A stretch of 64,000 bases of DNA from Citromicrobium bathyomarinum (GCF_021021475.1 NZ_JAINWL010000001.1:434001-498000), one strand, 5' to 3'; positions 36,712 to 46,608 are shown, counted from the stretch's first letter. The notes: a model not told the origin generated them from the sequence alone. Program-made: numbers and translations.

Positions 36712-38562
36712 TCACCATCCGCTGGGCTTGCCCGCGTTCTGCTTGTCGAGCCATTCCTTGAGCGGGGCGAAATATTCCATCATCGCCTTGCCGCTCATCT
36801 CGCGGCTGCCGGTAAACGCTTCCAGCGCGTCGGGCCACGGCTTGCTGGCACCCATTTCGAGCATGGCGTTCAGCTTCTCGCCCACTTCCTTGTTGCCGTA
36901 GAAGGAACAGCGATGCAGCGGCCCTTCCCAGCCCGCCTGATCGCACGCCGCCTTGTAGAACTGGAACTGCAGAATGCGTGCGAGGAAGTAGCGGGTGTAG
37001 GGCGTGTTGCCCGGGATGTGATATTTCGCGCCCGGATCGAAGGCGTCGTCGGGCCGCTCGACCGGCGGGGTGATGCCCTGATATTCGCGCTTCAGATCGT
37101 GCCACGCAGTGTTGTAGGTGGCCGGGGTGATCGATCCGTCGAACACGCCCCAGCGCCACTTGTCGACCAGCAGGCCGAAGGGCAGGAACGCGACCTTGTC
37201 CATCGCCTGACGCAGCAGCAGGCCGATATCCTTGTCCGCGCTGGGCACGTCATTGCGATCGAGCAAGCCGATCTGGACCAGATATTCGGGCGTGATCGAC
37301 AGCGCGATGAAATCGCCGATCGCCTCGTGGAAGCCATCGTTCGCGCCGTTGAGGTAGAGGTAGGGCTGGTCGTTATAGGCGCGCTGGTAGTAGTTGTGGC
37401 CCAGCTCGTGGTGGATGGTGACGAAGTCGTCCGCATTCACCTTGATGCACATCTTGATGCGGATGTCGTCCTTGTTGTCCACGTCCCAGGCGGAGGCATG
37501 ACACACGACTTCGCGATCTTCCGGCTTGGTGAACATGCTGCGTTCCCAGAACGTCTCGGGCAGCGGCTTGAAGCCGAGCGAGGAATAAAAGCCCTCCCCG
37601 ATCTTCACCATGTCCATCGGGTCCTTGCCCTGCGCCGTCAGCAGGTCGCCGATGTCATAGCCCAGATCGCCCGAGCCTGCGGGTGCGACCAGCGGGTAGA
37701 TATTGCCCCATTCCTGAGCCCACATATTGCCCAGCAGATCGGCGCGGATCGGGCCGGTCGCGGGCTGGATATCGTCGCCGTATTTCTCGTTCAGCTTGGT
37801 CCGCACGTAGGTGTGCAGCGACTGGTAGAGCGGCGCGACCTCCTGCCACATACGCTCCAGCTGGTCGGAAAACTCCTCCGGCGGCATGTCGTAGCCCGAA
37901 CGCCACATCGTGCCGACATTGTCGAAGCCCAGTTCCTTCGCGCCTTCATTGGCGATCTCGACCATACGGGCATAGTCGTCCTTCATCGGTGCGCCGACAT
38001 TGGTGTGCCAGCTGGCCCACATCTCCGCGAGTTCGGCGGGCGTGCGTTCGAGATTGCCCATCTCCGCTTCGATGTCCGAACCGCTGATCTCTTCGCCGTT
38101 CAGCGTGCCCTTGCCCTTGCCGTACTGGCTGTTGAGGCTGGTCGCGATCTCGTTCAGCTCGGTCGCCGCGCCATCGGCGGTCGGCGCGGGCAGGACGATG
38201 CCGTTGCGCAGGATGTCGAGCTTGCGGGCGACTTCGGGATCGAGCCCGTCGATCTCGGCGTATTTTGCCGCCTCGAGCGCGTAGTTGACCGACTTCTCGG
38301 TCCCCTCTGCCCCGACCTTGGCGGCCAGCGCATCGGTATCATGCGTGATGTAGGTCGCGTTGACCCAGTAGATCTGGCTGGCGTGCACCGAATAGTCGAA
38401 CAGGTCCTTCTCGACCATCGCGACCCAGCTTGCGGCTCCTTCGGGCGTCATCGGATACTGCCCGGCCGCCTGCTCGGTCTGGGCGCCATGATCGTCGGCC
38501 AGCGCGGGCGTGGCGAGAGACGCGGCGGCGAGCGCGGCGAGCGAAACGGGAAGCAATTTCAT
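36712..38562 (-). CDS. Periplasmic M2 family (ACE-like) zinc dipeptidyl-carboxypeptidase
   Basis: The 616-residue protein has a signal peptide ([20 protein letters not shown]). The zinc site HHELGHNYY is the M2 HExxH form, followed by the third ligand region [13 protein letters not shown]2 enzymes remove C-terminal dipeptides and include angiotensin-converting enzyme homologues. The sequence covers the expected whole domain, with [20 protein letters not shown] near the start and ends GKPSGW. The start at 38562 follows the signal peptide logic; longer frames to 38661 are not credible. It likely acts on periplasmic peptides. Confidence 0.92.
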   Translation of the reverse strand: MKLLPVSLAALAAASLATPALADDHGAQTEQAAGQYPMTPEGAASWVAMVEKDLFDYSVHASQIYWVNATYITHDTDALAAKVGAEGTEKSVNYALEAAKYAEIDGLDPEVARKLDILRNGIVLPAPTADGAATELNEIATSLNSQYGKGKGTLNGEEISGSDIEAEMGNLERTPAELAEMWASWHTNVGAPMKDDYARMVEIANEGAKELGFDNVGTMWRSGYDMPPEEFSDQLERMWQEVAPLYQSLHTYVRTKLNEKYGDDIQPATGPIRADLLGNMWAQEWGNIYPLVAPAGSGDLGYDIGDLLTAQGKDPMDMVKIGEGFYSSLGFKPLPETFWERSMFTKPEDREVVCHASAWDVDNKDDIRIKMCIKVNADDFVTIHHELGHNYYQRAYNDQPYLYLNGANDGFHEAIGDFIALSITPEYLVQIGLLDRNDVPSADKDIGLLLRQAMDKVAFLPFGLLVDKWRWGVFDGSITPATYNTAWHDLKREYQGITPPVERPDDAFDPGAKYHIPGNTPYTRYFLARILQFQFYKAACDQAGWEGPLHRCSFYGNKEVGEKLNAMLEMGASKPWPDALEAFTGSREMSGKAMMEYFAPLKEWLDKQNAGKPSGW

Positions 38563-38636
38563 GGGCGGCATCCTGTCGTAGCGTTTGAGATTGGCCGCGA
38601 AACTACCGTCACGCGGGGTAATAGCAAGCGGGGCCG

Positions 38637-39395
38637 TCAGCGTTTTGCCGGGCCCAGCCACTGTGCCATCGCGCGGCCCAGATCGGGCTTCGTGACGCTG
38701 CTCATGTGGGTGCCCGGCACCTCGGCATAGGTTGCGTCCGGCAGCATCCCGGCCAGCTCTTGAGCAGAACCGTTGTCGCTGTCCTCATCGCCGCAGACCA
38801 CCAGCGCGGGGCAGGCGATGTTGGCCAGCTCTGCCAGATCGAGGTTTTCCATGCTCCCGAGCAACAGCCGGGCGGCGGTTCGATCGACCTTCTGCGACTT
38901 GAGGAACTGCATCGAGAAATAGGCCGGATCGCCCTTGGGGATCGCATCGAATTCGTCGATCACGCGGATGAAGAAGGCCGCGCGCTTGTCCCATTCGCGC
39001 AGGCCGTCGACGCCCATTCCGCCCAGGATCAGCCGCCGCGGGGCAAGCCTGCCGGTGGCAACGCCGTGGATCGCCGTCCGCGCGCCGAGCGAGAAGCCGG
39101 CAAGGTCGTAGTCGGTCAGCCCGAGATGCTCGACCAGCGCGACGACATCCTTGACCAGCACGCCCGCCGGATAATTCTCCGCCTCATGCGGCGCCTCGCT
39201 CTGCCCATGCACCCGGAAATCGAGCATCAGGACTTCGTAGCCCTGATCGACAATCCGCAGCGCGTGACCGAAGCGGATCCAGTTCATGTCCGCATTGGAG
39301 AACAGGCCATGCAACAGCACCGCCGGCCTGCCCTCGCCCATCCGGTGGAGAGCCAGCGTGGTGCCGTCGAAGGATTGGAAATTTTCTGTGCTCAT
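38637..39395 (-). CDS. Alpha/beta hydrolase
   Basis: The 252-residue protein shows the alpha/beta hydrolase pattern: LLHGLFSNADMNW (oxyanion region), DFRVHGQS, the nucleophile elbow AGFSLGART, Asp in CGDEDSDNG and His in PGTHMSSV. The substrate is not evident. It diverges from the marR gene, with an 18-bp palindrome between them at 39469-39486, so MarR may control it. The start at 39395 (MSTENFQSFDGTTLALHRM) is used because the frame to 39650 only extends antisense to marR. Confidence 0.88.
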   Translation of the reverse strand: MSTENFQSFDGTTLALHRMGEGRPAVLLHGLFSNADMNWIRFGHALRIVDQGYEVLMLDFRVHGQSEAPHEAENYPAGVLVKDVVALVEHLGLTDYDLAGFSLGARTAIHGVATGRLAPRRLILGGMGVDGLREWDKRAAFFIRVIDEFDAIPKGDPAYFSMQFLKSQKVDRTAARLLLGSMENLDLAELANIACPALVVCGDEDSDNGSAQELAGMLPDATYAEVPGTHMSSVTKPDLGRAMAQWLGPAKR

Positions 39396-39468
39396 TGGGG
39401 GCAAATGCTCCGGTAGATTGACCTCTCGCCTATCAAATGGCGACCTCCTCCGGCAACGGTGTTGCACG

Positions 39469-39486
39469 TAATAAGTACGCTTATTA
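39469..39486. promoter_or_regulatory. Predicted MarR operator
   Basis: TAATAAG-TACG-CTTATTA is a perfect inverted repeat with 7-bp arms in AT-rich sequence. It lies between divergent hydrolase and marR genes and 11 bases before the marR ATG. MarR regulators usually bind 16-20-bp palindromes in their own promoter, so autoregulation is likely. Confidence 0.7.
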
Positions 39487-39497
39487 TATGCGCGCGC

Positions 39498-39944
39498 ATG
39501 GACAAGAACCTGGGCTGGCTGATGGTCGACAATGCGCGCCTCTTGCGCCGTGCGTTCGACGAGCGGGTGCGCGCCATCGGCATTACCGGGCCGCAGGCGC
39601 GTCTGCTGCTCGCGCTCGAAAGGTCGCCGGGAGAGAACCAGGCCTTTCATGCCGAACTGCTGGAGGTCGAACCGATCACGCTATGCCGGATGGTCGACCG
39701 GATGGAGGAATCGGGCCTCGTCGAACGGCGCAACGACCCGCGCGACCGCCGCGCAAGACTGCTCTTCCTGACGCCGCGCGCCGCGGGCGAGGCCGCGCGC
39801 ATTCGCGATGCGCTCTCCGGGCTGCTCGACCAAATGGTCGACGGGCTCGACGAGGGCGAGCAAGCAGCGTTTTCACGAATACTTCACCGGGTTTCCGCTA
39901 ACCTCTCCACCACTCCCGAAATGCAAGAGCCCGCCCATGGCTGA
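39498..39944 (+). CDS. MarR family transcriptional regulator
   Basis: The 148-residue protein has the MarR winged helix (about 30-100: GPQARLLLALERSPGENQAF, then VDRMEESGLVERRNDPRDRRARLLFLT, the wing). MarR dimers typically repress a linked efflux or detoxification gene until a phenolic or toxic ligand binds. It overlaps emrA by eight bases, so the pump and its regulator are translated together. The start at 39498 (MDKNLGWLMV) has the family's usual short N-terminal helix; an upstream start at 39459 would run through the palindrome. Confidence 0.93.
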   Translation: MDKNLGWLMVDNARLLRRAFDERVRAIGITGPQARLLLALERSPGENQAFHAELLEVEPITLCRMVDRMEESGLVERRNDPRDRRARLLFLTPRAAGEAARIRDALSGLLDQMVDGLDEGEQAAFSRILHRVSANLSTTPEMQEPAHG

Positions 39945-41007
39945 AGCCGATCCCGTCATCGCAAGCGACACTCCCGCAACCGAGGAAGCGCCCGCAAACG
40001 CGCCCAAGAAGCGCCGCTGGCGGCGCATCGCGCTGATGGCGGTGGTGCCCCTGCTGCTGCTGATCGGCGGGTTCGTCTACTGGTCCAGCCTGCAAGGCAA
40101 GGTCGCGACCGACAATGCCTACGTCCAGCAGGACCGGGTCTCGATCTCGGCCGAGGTCGGCGGGCAGATCGTCGAGGTGCTGGTCGCCGACGGGGATCGG
40201 GTGAAGCCGGGCCAATTGCTGTTCCGGATCGACCAGCGCCCCTACAAAGTGCAGATTGCCGAGGCCAATGCCGCTATCGCGCAGGCGCAGGCCAGCCGTA
40301 CTGCGCTGACCAGCGATCCCGACCTCACCGGTGCGTCGATCTCCGCCGCGCGCGAAGATATCGCCTTCGCCGAAGCCAATTTCGCGCGCAAGGATGCGCT
40401 GTACAAGAAGGGCTTCCTGACCAAGACCGAGCACGACGCGGCCCAGCACCAGGTCAATCAGGCGCGCGAAGAGCTGCGTCTGGCGCAGGCTCGCAAGGCC
40501 TCGGCGCAGGCCAAACTGGCGGACGGCCCTGCCGTCCCGGGGCAGAACCCCGCGATCGCGGCGGGCGAGGCCAAGAAGGCGGGAGCCGAACTCAACCTTA
40601 GCCGCATGGAAGTGCGCGCGCCCACGGCGGGCACCGTGACGCAGGCCGACCGGCTGCAGATCGGCCAGCAGATCGTGCAGGGCCTGCCCGTCCTCACGCT
40701 GGTCGAGGATGGCAGTTCCTATGTGGAGGCCAATTTCAAGGAAACCGATCTCGACGACATGCGGGTGGGCCAGCGCGCGGAAATCCGTGTGGATGCCTAT
40801 CCCGGACTGGTGCTCAAGGGCGAGGTAGAGACTATCGGCGCGGGCACGGGTTCGGAATTCTCCGTCCTCCCGGCGCAGAACGCGACCGGCAACTGGGTCA
40901 AGGTGACGCAGCGCGTGCCGGTCAAGATCCGCATTACCAGCAAGAGCCCGCGACGGCTGATCGCCGGACTTTCTACCGATGTGACCGTCTTCACCGACGA
41001 CCGCTGA
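39937..41007 (+). CDS. emrA: EmrA-type HlyD family membrane fusion protein
   Basis: The 356-residue periplasmic adaptor links an inner membrane transporter with an outer membrane channel. It has one N-terminal transmembrane helix (about 29-46), then a lipoyl/biotinyl-like half (TDNAYVQQDRVSISAEVGGQ), a long alpha-helical hairpin (about 105-215), and the second half ending in the beta-barrel (VKIRITSKSPRRLIAGLSTD). TDNAYV is characteristic of EmrA. The start at 39937 is chosen for a plausible short cytoplasmic stretch. emrB follows after four bases. Confidence 0.92.
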   Translation: MAEADPVIASDTPATEEAPANAPKKRRWRRIALMAVVPLLLLIGGFVYWSSLQGKVATDNAYVQQDRVSISAEVGGQIVEVLVADGDRVKPGQLLFRIDQRPYKVQIAEANAAIAQAQASRTALTSDPDLTGASISAAREDIAFAEANFARKDALYKKGFLTKTEHDAAQHQVNQAREELRLAQARKASAQAKLADGPAVPGQNPAIAAGEAKKAGAELNLSRMEVRAPTAGTVTQADRLQIGQQIVQGLPVLTLVEDGSSYVEANFKETDLDDMRVGQRAEIRVDAYPGLVLKGEVETIGAGTGSEFSVLPAQNATGNWVKVTQRVPVKIRITSKSPRRLIAGLSTDVTVFTDDR

Positions 41008-41011
41008 AGCA

Positions 41012-42568
41012 ATGGCAAGCGCCGCCCGCCCTGCCTCACCCGCTGCCGGAGCCGCCGCGCCTCCGGCCGCCGACGAGCCTCTGCTCCAGGTCCGCAACCA
41101 GCCTCTGCTGCTGGTCGGGATCATGGCCGCGTCGCTGATCCAGGTGCTCGACACGACGATCGCCAACGTCGCGATCCCGCACATGCAAAGCGCGCTCGGC
41201 GCCAATGCGGAAAGCGTCACCTGGGTGCTGACCAGCTATATCATCGCCAGCGCGGTCGCGATGCCGGCCACCGGCTGGCTGGGCGACCGGGTCGGCGCGC
41301 GGCGGCTGTTCATCTTCTCGGTCGCGGGTTTCATCATCGCCTCGATGATGTGCGGGATGGCGCAGAACCTTGGCGAAATGGTGCTGTTCCGCGCCATGCA
41401 GGGGGTGACCGGAGCGTTCATCCCGCCGCTCAGCCAGAGCTTCATGCTCGACAGCTCCCGGCCCAGCCGCCACCCGCAGGTGATGGCGATCTGGGGTCTG
41501 GGGATCATGATCGGGCCGATCCTGGGGCCGATCCTTGGCGGCTGGCTGACCGAAAGCGCCAACTGGCGCTGGGTGTTCTACGTCAACCTGCCCGTCGGCA
41601 TACTCGCGCTGGCGCTCCTGATCACTCAGCTGCCCCACCGCGAGGGCAAGCGGCGCAAATTCGACCTGTTCGGGTTCGTGATGCTGGCGATCGCGCTCTC
41701 CTCGCTGCAATTGCTGCTCGACCGCGGGTCGCAGCTCGACTGGTTCCAGTCTTACGAGATCTGGTTCTACACCTTCCTGATGGGGAGCGCAGCGTGGATC
41801 GCGATCGTCCATTTCACGACCGCGCGCGAACCGCTGTTCGACAAGGCCATTTTCGCCGACCGCAACTTCGTGATCGCACTGCTGTTCATGGTGGTGATCG
41901 GGATGGTGCTGTTCGCCAACATGGCGCTGTTGCCGCCGATGCTGCAGCGCCTGTTCGGCTATGGCGTGATCGACACCGGCATGGTGCTGATGCCGCGCGG
42001 GGTCGGCGTGATGCTGAGCATGCAGCTGTCCGGCGTGCTGATCCGGCGGGGGCTCGACGCGCGGATCGTGGTCGCCACGGGCTTTGCCATCGCGGCCTAT
42101 TCACAGTGGATGATGGCGGGCTGGTCGCTCGCGGCGGACGAGTGGCATTTCATCGTCACCGGGCTGATCCAGGGGCTGGGCCTGGGGCTGGTGTTCATCC
42201 CGCTCAACGTGACCGCGTTCTCGACCCTGCCGGGCCACCTGCGCACCGACGGGTCGAGCCTGCTCAACCTGCTGCGCTCGATCGGCGCGTCGGTCGGCAT
42301 CTCGATCACCACCGTGCTGCTCGCAAGGAACATCCAGACCGCGCATTCGGACCTCGGCAGCCATGTGACTTCGGCGACCATCGACGCGATCGACCTTTCG
42401 ACAGTCGACCGCTACCAGCCGCTGGGCCAGACGGTGCTTTCGATGGTCGATATGGAGGTCAACCGGCAGGCGGCGATGATCGCCTATATCGACGATTTCT
42501 ACCTGATGATGTGGCTCGCGCTGGCGGCGATCCCGATGGTCTTCCTGATGCGCAAGGGCCGCACGTAG
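41012..42568 (+). CDS. emrB: EmrB-type DHA2 family MFS drug exporter
   Basis: The 518-residue protein has about 14 transmembrane helices, the DHA2 layout. Motif C-like and family motifs include QVLDTTIANVAIPHMQ (first helix), TSYIIASAVAMPATGWLGDRVG (as a split motif, helices 2-3), and GPILGPILGGWLTE in helix 5. It likely exports hydrophobic toxic compounds, driven by the proton gradient, with the EmrA adaptor encoded just before it. A hydrophilic Ala/Pro-rich N-terminus of about 30 residues precedes helix 1. Confidence 0.93.
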   Translation: MASAARPASPAAGAAAPPAADEPLLQVRNQPLLLVGIMAASLIQVLDTTIANVAIPHMQSALGANAESVTWVLTSYIIASAVAMPATGWLGDRVGARRLFIFSVAGFIIASMMCGMAQNLGEMVLFRAMQGVTGAFIPPLSQSFMLDSSRPSRHPQVMAIWGLGIMIGPILGPILGGWLTESANWRWVFYVNLPVGILALALLITQLPHREGKRRKFDLFGFVMLAIALSSLQLLLDRGSQLDWFQSYEIWFYTFLMGSAAWIAIVHFTTAREPLFDKAIFADRNFVIALLFMVVIGMVLFANMALLPPMLQRLFGYGVIDTGMVLMPRGVGVMLSMQLSGVLIRRGLDARIVVATGFAIAAYSQWMMAGWSLAADEWHFIVTGLIQGLGLGLVFIPLNVTAFSTLPGHLRTDGSSLLNLLRSIGASVGISITTVLLARNIQTAHSDLGSHVTSATIDAIDLSTVDRYQPLGQTVLSMVDMEVNRQAAMIAYIDDFYLMMWLALAAIPMVFLMRKGRT

Positions 42569-42578
42569 CGGGTGCTGG

Positions 42579-43226
42579 CTAGGCGCGCGGAGACAGTCCT
42601 TTCTGCTCCATCCGCCAGCGGACCATCTCGATCCGGTCCTGCCCGAAGAAGGGTTCACCCTCGAAAACCAGCGTCGGCACACCCCAGTGGCCCGCGTCCT
42701 CCAGCGCCTGCTGGTTGGCGGCAATCTCCGCATCGAGCGCGTTGGCCTGCGCCGCGACCTCTGCATCCAGAGCCTCGGGGTCGAGCCCGGCACGCTGCGC
42801 CGCATTGGCGAGGTGATCACCCGCGTGCCAGTTTTCCGCCCCGCCCCAGATCAGCTGCGCAGCCTCATGCGCAAACGCCACGCCCTTCCCGCGCCGCGCC
42901 GCCGCCTGCCCCAGCCGGGTGACGTAGCGGATAAAAGGCTGGTCCTGCGCAATCCGGCGCGTCGCCATATCCTGCACGATCGGGTCGGGGCGCGGCGGGC
43001 CGAAGGGAATGCCGTGGAACTGGGCCACACGCATCATGTCGCGCACGGTATAGGCAAGCCAGTTGGGATGATTGCGCTCGAAGAAATCGGGTTCGCGAAT
43101 CGCGAGCGGCCAGACGGGCCGCAGCGCAATCTCCACCGCGTGGCTCTCCATCAGCGCGCGATAGCGGCCGATCGCGAGATAGCTGTAGGGCGAGCGGAAG
43201 CTGAAATAGAGATCGGCAGTCAGCAC
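42579..43226 (-). CDS. DsbA family / 2-hydroxychromene-2-carboxylate isomerase-like protein
   Basis: The 215-residue protein has a thioredoxin-like N-terminus with YFSFRSPYSYLAIGRY, where Ser replaces a CxxC motif. The C-terminal part has GHWGVPTLVFEGEPFFGQDR. This is the pattern of glutathione-dependent 2-hydroxychromene-2-carboxylate isomerases and kappa-class glutathione transferases. The natural substrate is unknown, and no aromatic degradation genes are nearby. The start codon is GTG. It is the last of four same-strand genes after asd. Confidence 0.86.
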   Translation of the reverse strand: MLTADLYFSFRSPYSYLAIGRYRALMESHAVEIALRPVWPLAIREPDFFERNHPNWLAYTVRDMMRVAQFHGIPFGPPRPDPIVQDMATRRIAQDQPFIRYVTRLGQAAARRGKGVAFAHEAAQLIWGGAENWHAGDHLANAAQRAGLDPEALDAEVAAQANALDAEIAANQQALEDAGHWGVPTLVFEGEPFFGQDRIEMVRWRMEQKGLSPRA

Positions 43227-43239
43227 GGCCCCGCTCCGA

Positions 43240-43839
43240 TCAGCGGAAATTGCAGGCCACCCCGCCCCACAGCACCGCGACCTGATTGTCCTCGATCAGG
43301 CCCGAGACGAGCATCTCGTTGCCACCGACGGTGAATTCCTCGCCCAGCGTGCTGTCTTCAAACGCGGCATAGGTCGAGAGCTTGCGCAGGTCAGCCGCCG
43401 ACATGCCCAGTGCCACGCCATCGGGCCCGGTGAAGCTCGCGCGCTCGCTCGGGCCGTTGACCATCCAGCCGACGAAGCGGTCGTCCTGAAAATTGGCGAC
43501 GAACTGGTCGAAAGTCGCGAAGGTCATCGGGCCTGCGCCGCATTCCTCGTTGCTGCCGAATTGCGGGCCGCCGAAGACTGCGGTCAACGCTTCGACCACC
43601 TCGTCCTCATCCTCGCCGAAGTTGAGGACCACCCCATTGCCGCCTGCTTCCGGTGGAGCGATCACCAGCCCGTCCGGCAGCAGGTCGATCGACCTTTCAC
43701 CGGGCGCATTGGGCGTTTGCGCATCGATCTGCTCCTGCGTCACCGGTTCGCTGGGCTGCGGCTCCTGCGTGCCGTCGTTGCACGCCGCGAGCGAGAGCGC
43801 CGCCATCCCGGCCAAGGCCAATCCGAACCGATGTGTCAT
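43240..43839 (-). CDS. Lipoprotein of unknown function
   Basis: The 199-residue protein begins with a lipoprotein signal ending LSLAACN. It then has a Glu/Pro/Gln-rich linker (QEPQPSEPVTQEQIDAQ) and a beta-rich domain with two cysteines, NEECGAG and GVACNFR. I recognise no domain. The start at 43839 has GGGAGCG upstream; an upstream extension to 43917 is not credible. It lies 13 bases before the isomerase-like gene on the same strand. Confidence 0.78.
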   Translation of the reverse strand: MTHRFGLALAGMAALSLAACNDGTQEPQPSEPVTQEQIDAQTPNAPGERSIDLLPDGLVIAPPEAGGNGVVLNFGEDEDEVVEALTAVFGGPQFGSNEECGAGPMTFATFDQFVANFQDDRFVGWMVNGPSERASFTGPDGVALGMSAADLRKLSTYAAFEDSTLGEEFTVGGNEMLVSGLIEDNQVAVLWGGVACNFR

Positions 43840-43903
43840 GTCACGCTCCCAAGCGAGGTTGTTCCGGCGCGAGAGTGTCAGAGCCGCCCGCGTGCCACAA
43901 GCA

Positions 43904-44323
43904 CTAGTCGTCGCCATCCTCGCGCGGGCGCTGGTCGATGATCACTCCCGCGGGTTCATCGCGCGGCGAGTCCCGCCTTGCCGGGCCCGCATCGTGCCAT
44001 GATCCGTCGATCGTCTCGCCCTGCCCGCCGAACATGCCGAACTGGCCGCGAACCCGCTCCAGCCGTCTGGTCAGGAAGCGGCGGAACAGCAGCGGCACCG
44101 CCAGCGAGACGACCGCGATCGGCACCGCGATCCACCACAGCCAGTCGAGCCAGTCGACGCTTTGCGTCAGCAGGAAGATGACCGCGAAAACGACAGCCCA
44201 GCGGATCCCCCAACGCACGACCAGACGCTTCAGGACGGCGGATGTCTCACGCTCGATCTGCTCGATCGAGCGGTCCATCTCGCCCGCCATGCGGCGCTGC
44301 TGGTCGGGATCGGGGCCGAGCAT
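43904..44323 (-). CDS. Small membrane protein of unknown function
   Basis: The 139-residue protein has a short N-terminal helix (residues 8-33), two adjacent transmembrane helices (about 40-55 and 60-78) and a hydrophilic C-terminal tail of about 60 residues rich in Arg, Asp and Glu (for example DSPRDEPAGVIIDQRPREDG). No family is recognised. It begins three bases after the asd stop, so it is very likely cotranscribed with asd. Confidence 0.74.
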   Translation of the reverse strand: MLGPDPDQQRRMAGEMDRSIEQIERETSAVLKRLVVRWGIRWAVVFAVIFLLTQSVDWLDWLWWIAVPIAVVSLAVPLLFRRFLTRRLERVRGQFGMFGGQGETIDGSWHDAGPARRDSPRDEPAGVIIDQRPREDGDD

Positions 44324-44326
44324 CGC

Positions 44327-45352
44327 TCAGCCCTTCTTGAGGTGGCGGCGACCCAGCAGCTCGGCGATCTGCACGGCGTTGAGCGCCGCACCCTTGCGCA
44401 GGTTGTCGGAGACGCACCACAGGTTGAGGCCGTGCTCCACCGTCGGGTCCTCGCGCACGCGGCTGATATAGGTCGCGCCGTCGCCCACGCTTTCCACCGG
44501 GGTGATGTAGCCTTCGTCCTCGCGCTTATCGACCAGCATGATGCCGGGTGCCTCGCGCAGAATGTCCTGCGCCTGTTCGGCGGTGATCTCACGCTCGAAC
44601 TCGATGGTCACCGCCTCGGAGTGGCCGACGAACACGGGCACCCGCACGCAGGTGGCGGTCAGCTTGATCTTGGGGTCGAGGATCTTCTTGGTCTCGACCA
44701 CCATCTTCCACTCTTCCTTGGTCGATCCATCGTCGAGGAAGACGTCGATATGCGGGATCACGTTGAACGCGATCTGCTTGGTGAACTTGGCTGGCTCCAC
44801 CGGGTCGCCGACGAAGATCGCGCGGCTCTGCTGGAACAGCTCGTCCATGCCTTCCTTGCCCGCGCCCGAAACCGACTGGTAGGTGGACACGACGACCCGC
44901 TTGATCCCCGCCGCATCGTGCAGGGGCTTGAGCGCCACGACCAGCTGCGCGGTCGAGCAGTTGGGGTTCGCGATGATGTTCTTCGCGGTGTAGCCGTCGA
45001 TCGCGTCGGGGTTCACCTCGGGCACGATCAGCGGCACGTCCGGGTCCATCCGGTAGTGCGAGGAATTGTCGATCACCACGCAGCCTGCAGCGGCAGCCTT
45101 GGGCGCATATTCCTTGGCAATCGCGCCACCGGCGGAAAACAGCGCGATGTCCCACCCGGTGAAGTCGAAATGTTCGAGGTTCTTGCACTTGAGCATCTTG
45201 CCGGTGTCGCCGAATTCGATCTCGGTGCCCTGCGAACGCGAGCTGGCCAGCGCCACGATCTCGTCGATCGGGAACTCGCGCTCCGCCAACACCTGCATCA
45301 TTTCGCGCCCGACATTACCCGTCGCGCCGACAACGGCGACCTTGTAACCCAT
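44327..45352 (-). CDS. asd: Aspartate-semialdehyde dehydrogenase
   Basis: Asd reduces aspartyl phosphate to aspartate semialdehyde, the branch point to lysine, diaminopimelate, threonine and methionine. The 341-residue protein has GATGNVGREM (NADP loop), the active site NPNCSTAQLV with the catalytic Cys, and RVPVFVGHSEAV. It is normal in length. The ATG at 45352 (MGYKVAVVGATG) is preferred to a TTG one codon upstream. A small membrane protein gene follows three bases later. Confidence 0.96.
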   Translation of the reverse strand: MGYKVAVVGATGNVGREMMQVLAEREFPIDEIVALASSRSQGTEIEFGDTGKMLKCKNLEHFDFTGWDIALFSAGGAIAKEYAPKAAAAGCVVIDNSSHYRMDPDVPLIVPEVNPDAIDGYTAKNIIANPNCSTAQLVVALKPLHDAAGIKRVVVSTYQSVSGAGKEGMDELFQQSRAIFVGDPVEPAKFTKQIAFNVIPHIDVFLDDGSTKEEWKMVVETKKILDPKIKLTATCVRVPVFVGHSEAVTIEFEREITAEQAQDILREAPGIMLVDKREDEGYITPVESVGDGATYISRVREDPTVEHGLNLWCVSDNLRKGAALNAVQIAELLGRRHLKKG

Positions 45353-45420
45353 CAATCACTCCTGTGCGTGCTGCACTGCCACATGGGGCCAAGCGCCGCG
45401 CGCCGCAAGCATTAGCGGGG

Positions 45421-46608
45421 TCAAATCACTCCGAGCATGTGCAGCACCAGCACCGCCAGCGCGCCGAATGCGAGCACCGTACCGGGCAGCGTGATCCAGC
45501 GACGGCCGACATTCTCCTTCACCGCAAGCGCGTTGAGCGTGCCGAAGACGAGGAGGAAGACCACGCTCGCCCCGCTCACCAGCCCGTCGAGCCCGCCCAT
45601 CACCGCCAGCGCGAGCGCACCTGCCGCGAGCAGCAGCACCGCCCAGTAAGGCGATCCTTCCGCATTCTCCCGCCCCAGCACGCCCGGCAAGGCGCCGTCG
45701 CGCGCCACTTCGCGCGCCAGCCGGGCCGAGCTGAACAGCGTCGCGTTGATCGCACTGGCGGTGGAGAGCGCAGCCGCGATGGTCACCGCGATCAGGCCCG
45801 GGGTGCCAAGCGCGGCCTGCCCGGCGCGCGACAGCGCAACCTCGCCATCCGCAATCACCGCCTGCGTGCCGGTGAGCATCGGCACCGCCAGCGCGACGAG
45901 GACGTAGATCAGCGCCGCGCTGCCGATCGCCAGCGGCATGATCCGGCGCATCACCCGTTTGCGGTCCTTCATCTCGTCATAGTCGTAGGCGACCAGTTCG
46001 AAGCCTTCATAGGCCATGAACACCGACGCCGCGCCGATCACGATGCCGATCAGGCCCGGTTGCTGAGGGATGGAAAGCTTCTCCACCTCGAACTGCGAAA
46101 GGCCGAACGCGGCCAGCGCGGCGAGGATTGCGAGCTTGATCGCGACGATGGCGATCTCCACCCCCGCCGCCTGCCCCGCCCCGCGCAGGTTGATCGCGGT
46201 CATCGCCAGGATCACCGCGGAGGCCATCGCAGGAGGGAGCCAGCCAGGCCCCCCGATCGCCTGCCCCAGATAGGCCCCGAAGGTGTAGGCATAGACCGCG
46301 CAGGTCAGCACGTATCCCGCCAGCAGCACCCATGCGGACCAGCGGGCGAGCCGGGTGAACTTGAGGTCGCGCAGGAAGGTGTAGATGCCCCCCGCCTCGT
46401 CCTTCGCCACCGTCAGCGCGGCAAGGCTGTGTCCGGTGGCATAGGCGACCAGCCCGCCGAGCACGAAGCTGAGCGCGGCCCAGTGCCCCGCGCTGGAGAT
46501 GACCACGCCGAGCGTCGAGAAGATCCCGCCGCCGACCATCCCGCCGACCGCGATCGCCCAGACCGCTGCAAGACCGAGCTGGCCCCCGGTCGACTGCTTT
46601 TCGCTCAT
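45421..46608 (-). CDS. APC family amino acid permease
   Basis: The 395-residue protein has about 11-12 transmembrane helices. The first has the APC substrate-binding GGMVGGGIFSTLG, and FMAYEGFELVAYDYDEMKD is the family's helix 6 region. A short C-terminus suggests a compact member of the family. The substrate is unknown. Its start overlaps the stop of the S9 peptidase gene by four bases (ATGA), which suggests that the permease imports amino acids released by that peptidase. Confidence 0.87.
   Translation of the reverse strand: MSEKQSTGGQLGLAAVWAIAVGGMVGGGIFSTLGVVISSAGHWAALSFVLGGLVAYATGHSLAALTVAKDEAGGIYTFLRDLKFTRLARWSAWVLLAGYVLTCAVYAYTFGAYLGQAIGGPGWLPPAMASAVILAMTAINLRGAGQAAGVEIAIVAIKLAILAALAAFGLSQFEVEKLSIPQQPGLIGIVIGAASVFMAYEGFELVAYDYDEMKDRKRVMRRIMPLAIGSAALIYVLVALAVPMLTGTQAVIADGEVALSRAGQAALGTPGLIAVTIAAALSTASAINATLFSSARLAREVARDGALPGVLGRENAEGSPYWAVLLLAAGALALAVMGGLDGLVSGASVVFLLVFGTLNALAVKENVGRRWITLPGTVLAFGALAVLVLHMLGVI

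Noticed and set aside
36442-38730. 762-codon open frame opposite the M2 peptidase
   Set aside because: The opposite strand encodes an M2 enzyme with zinc motif and signal peptide; this frame shows no domain.
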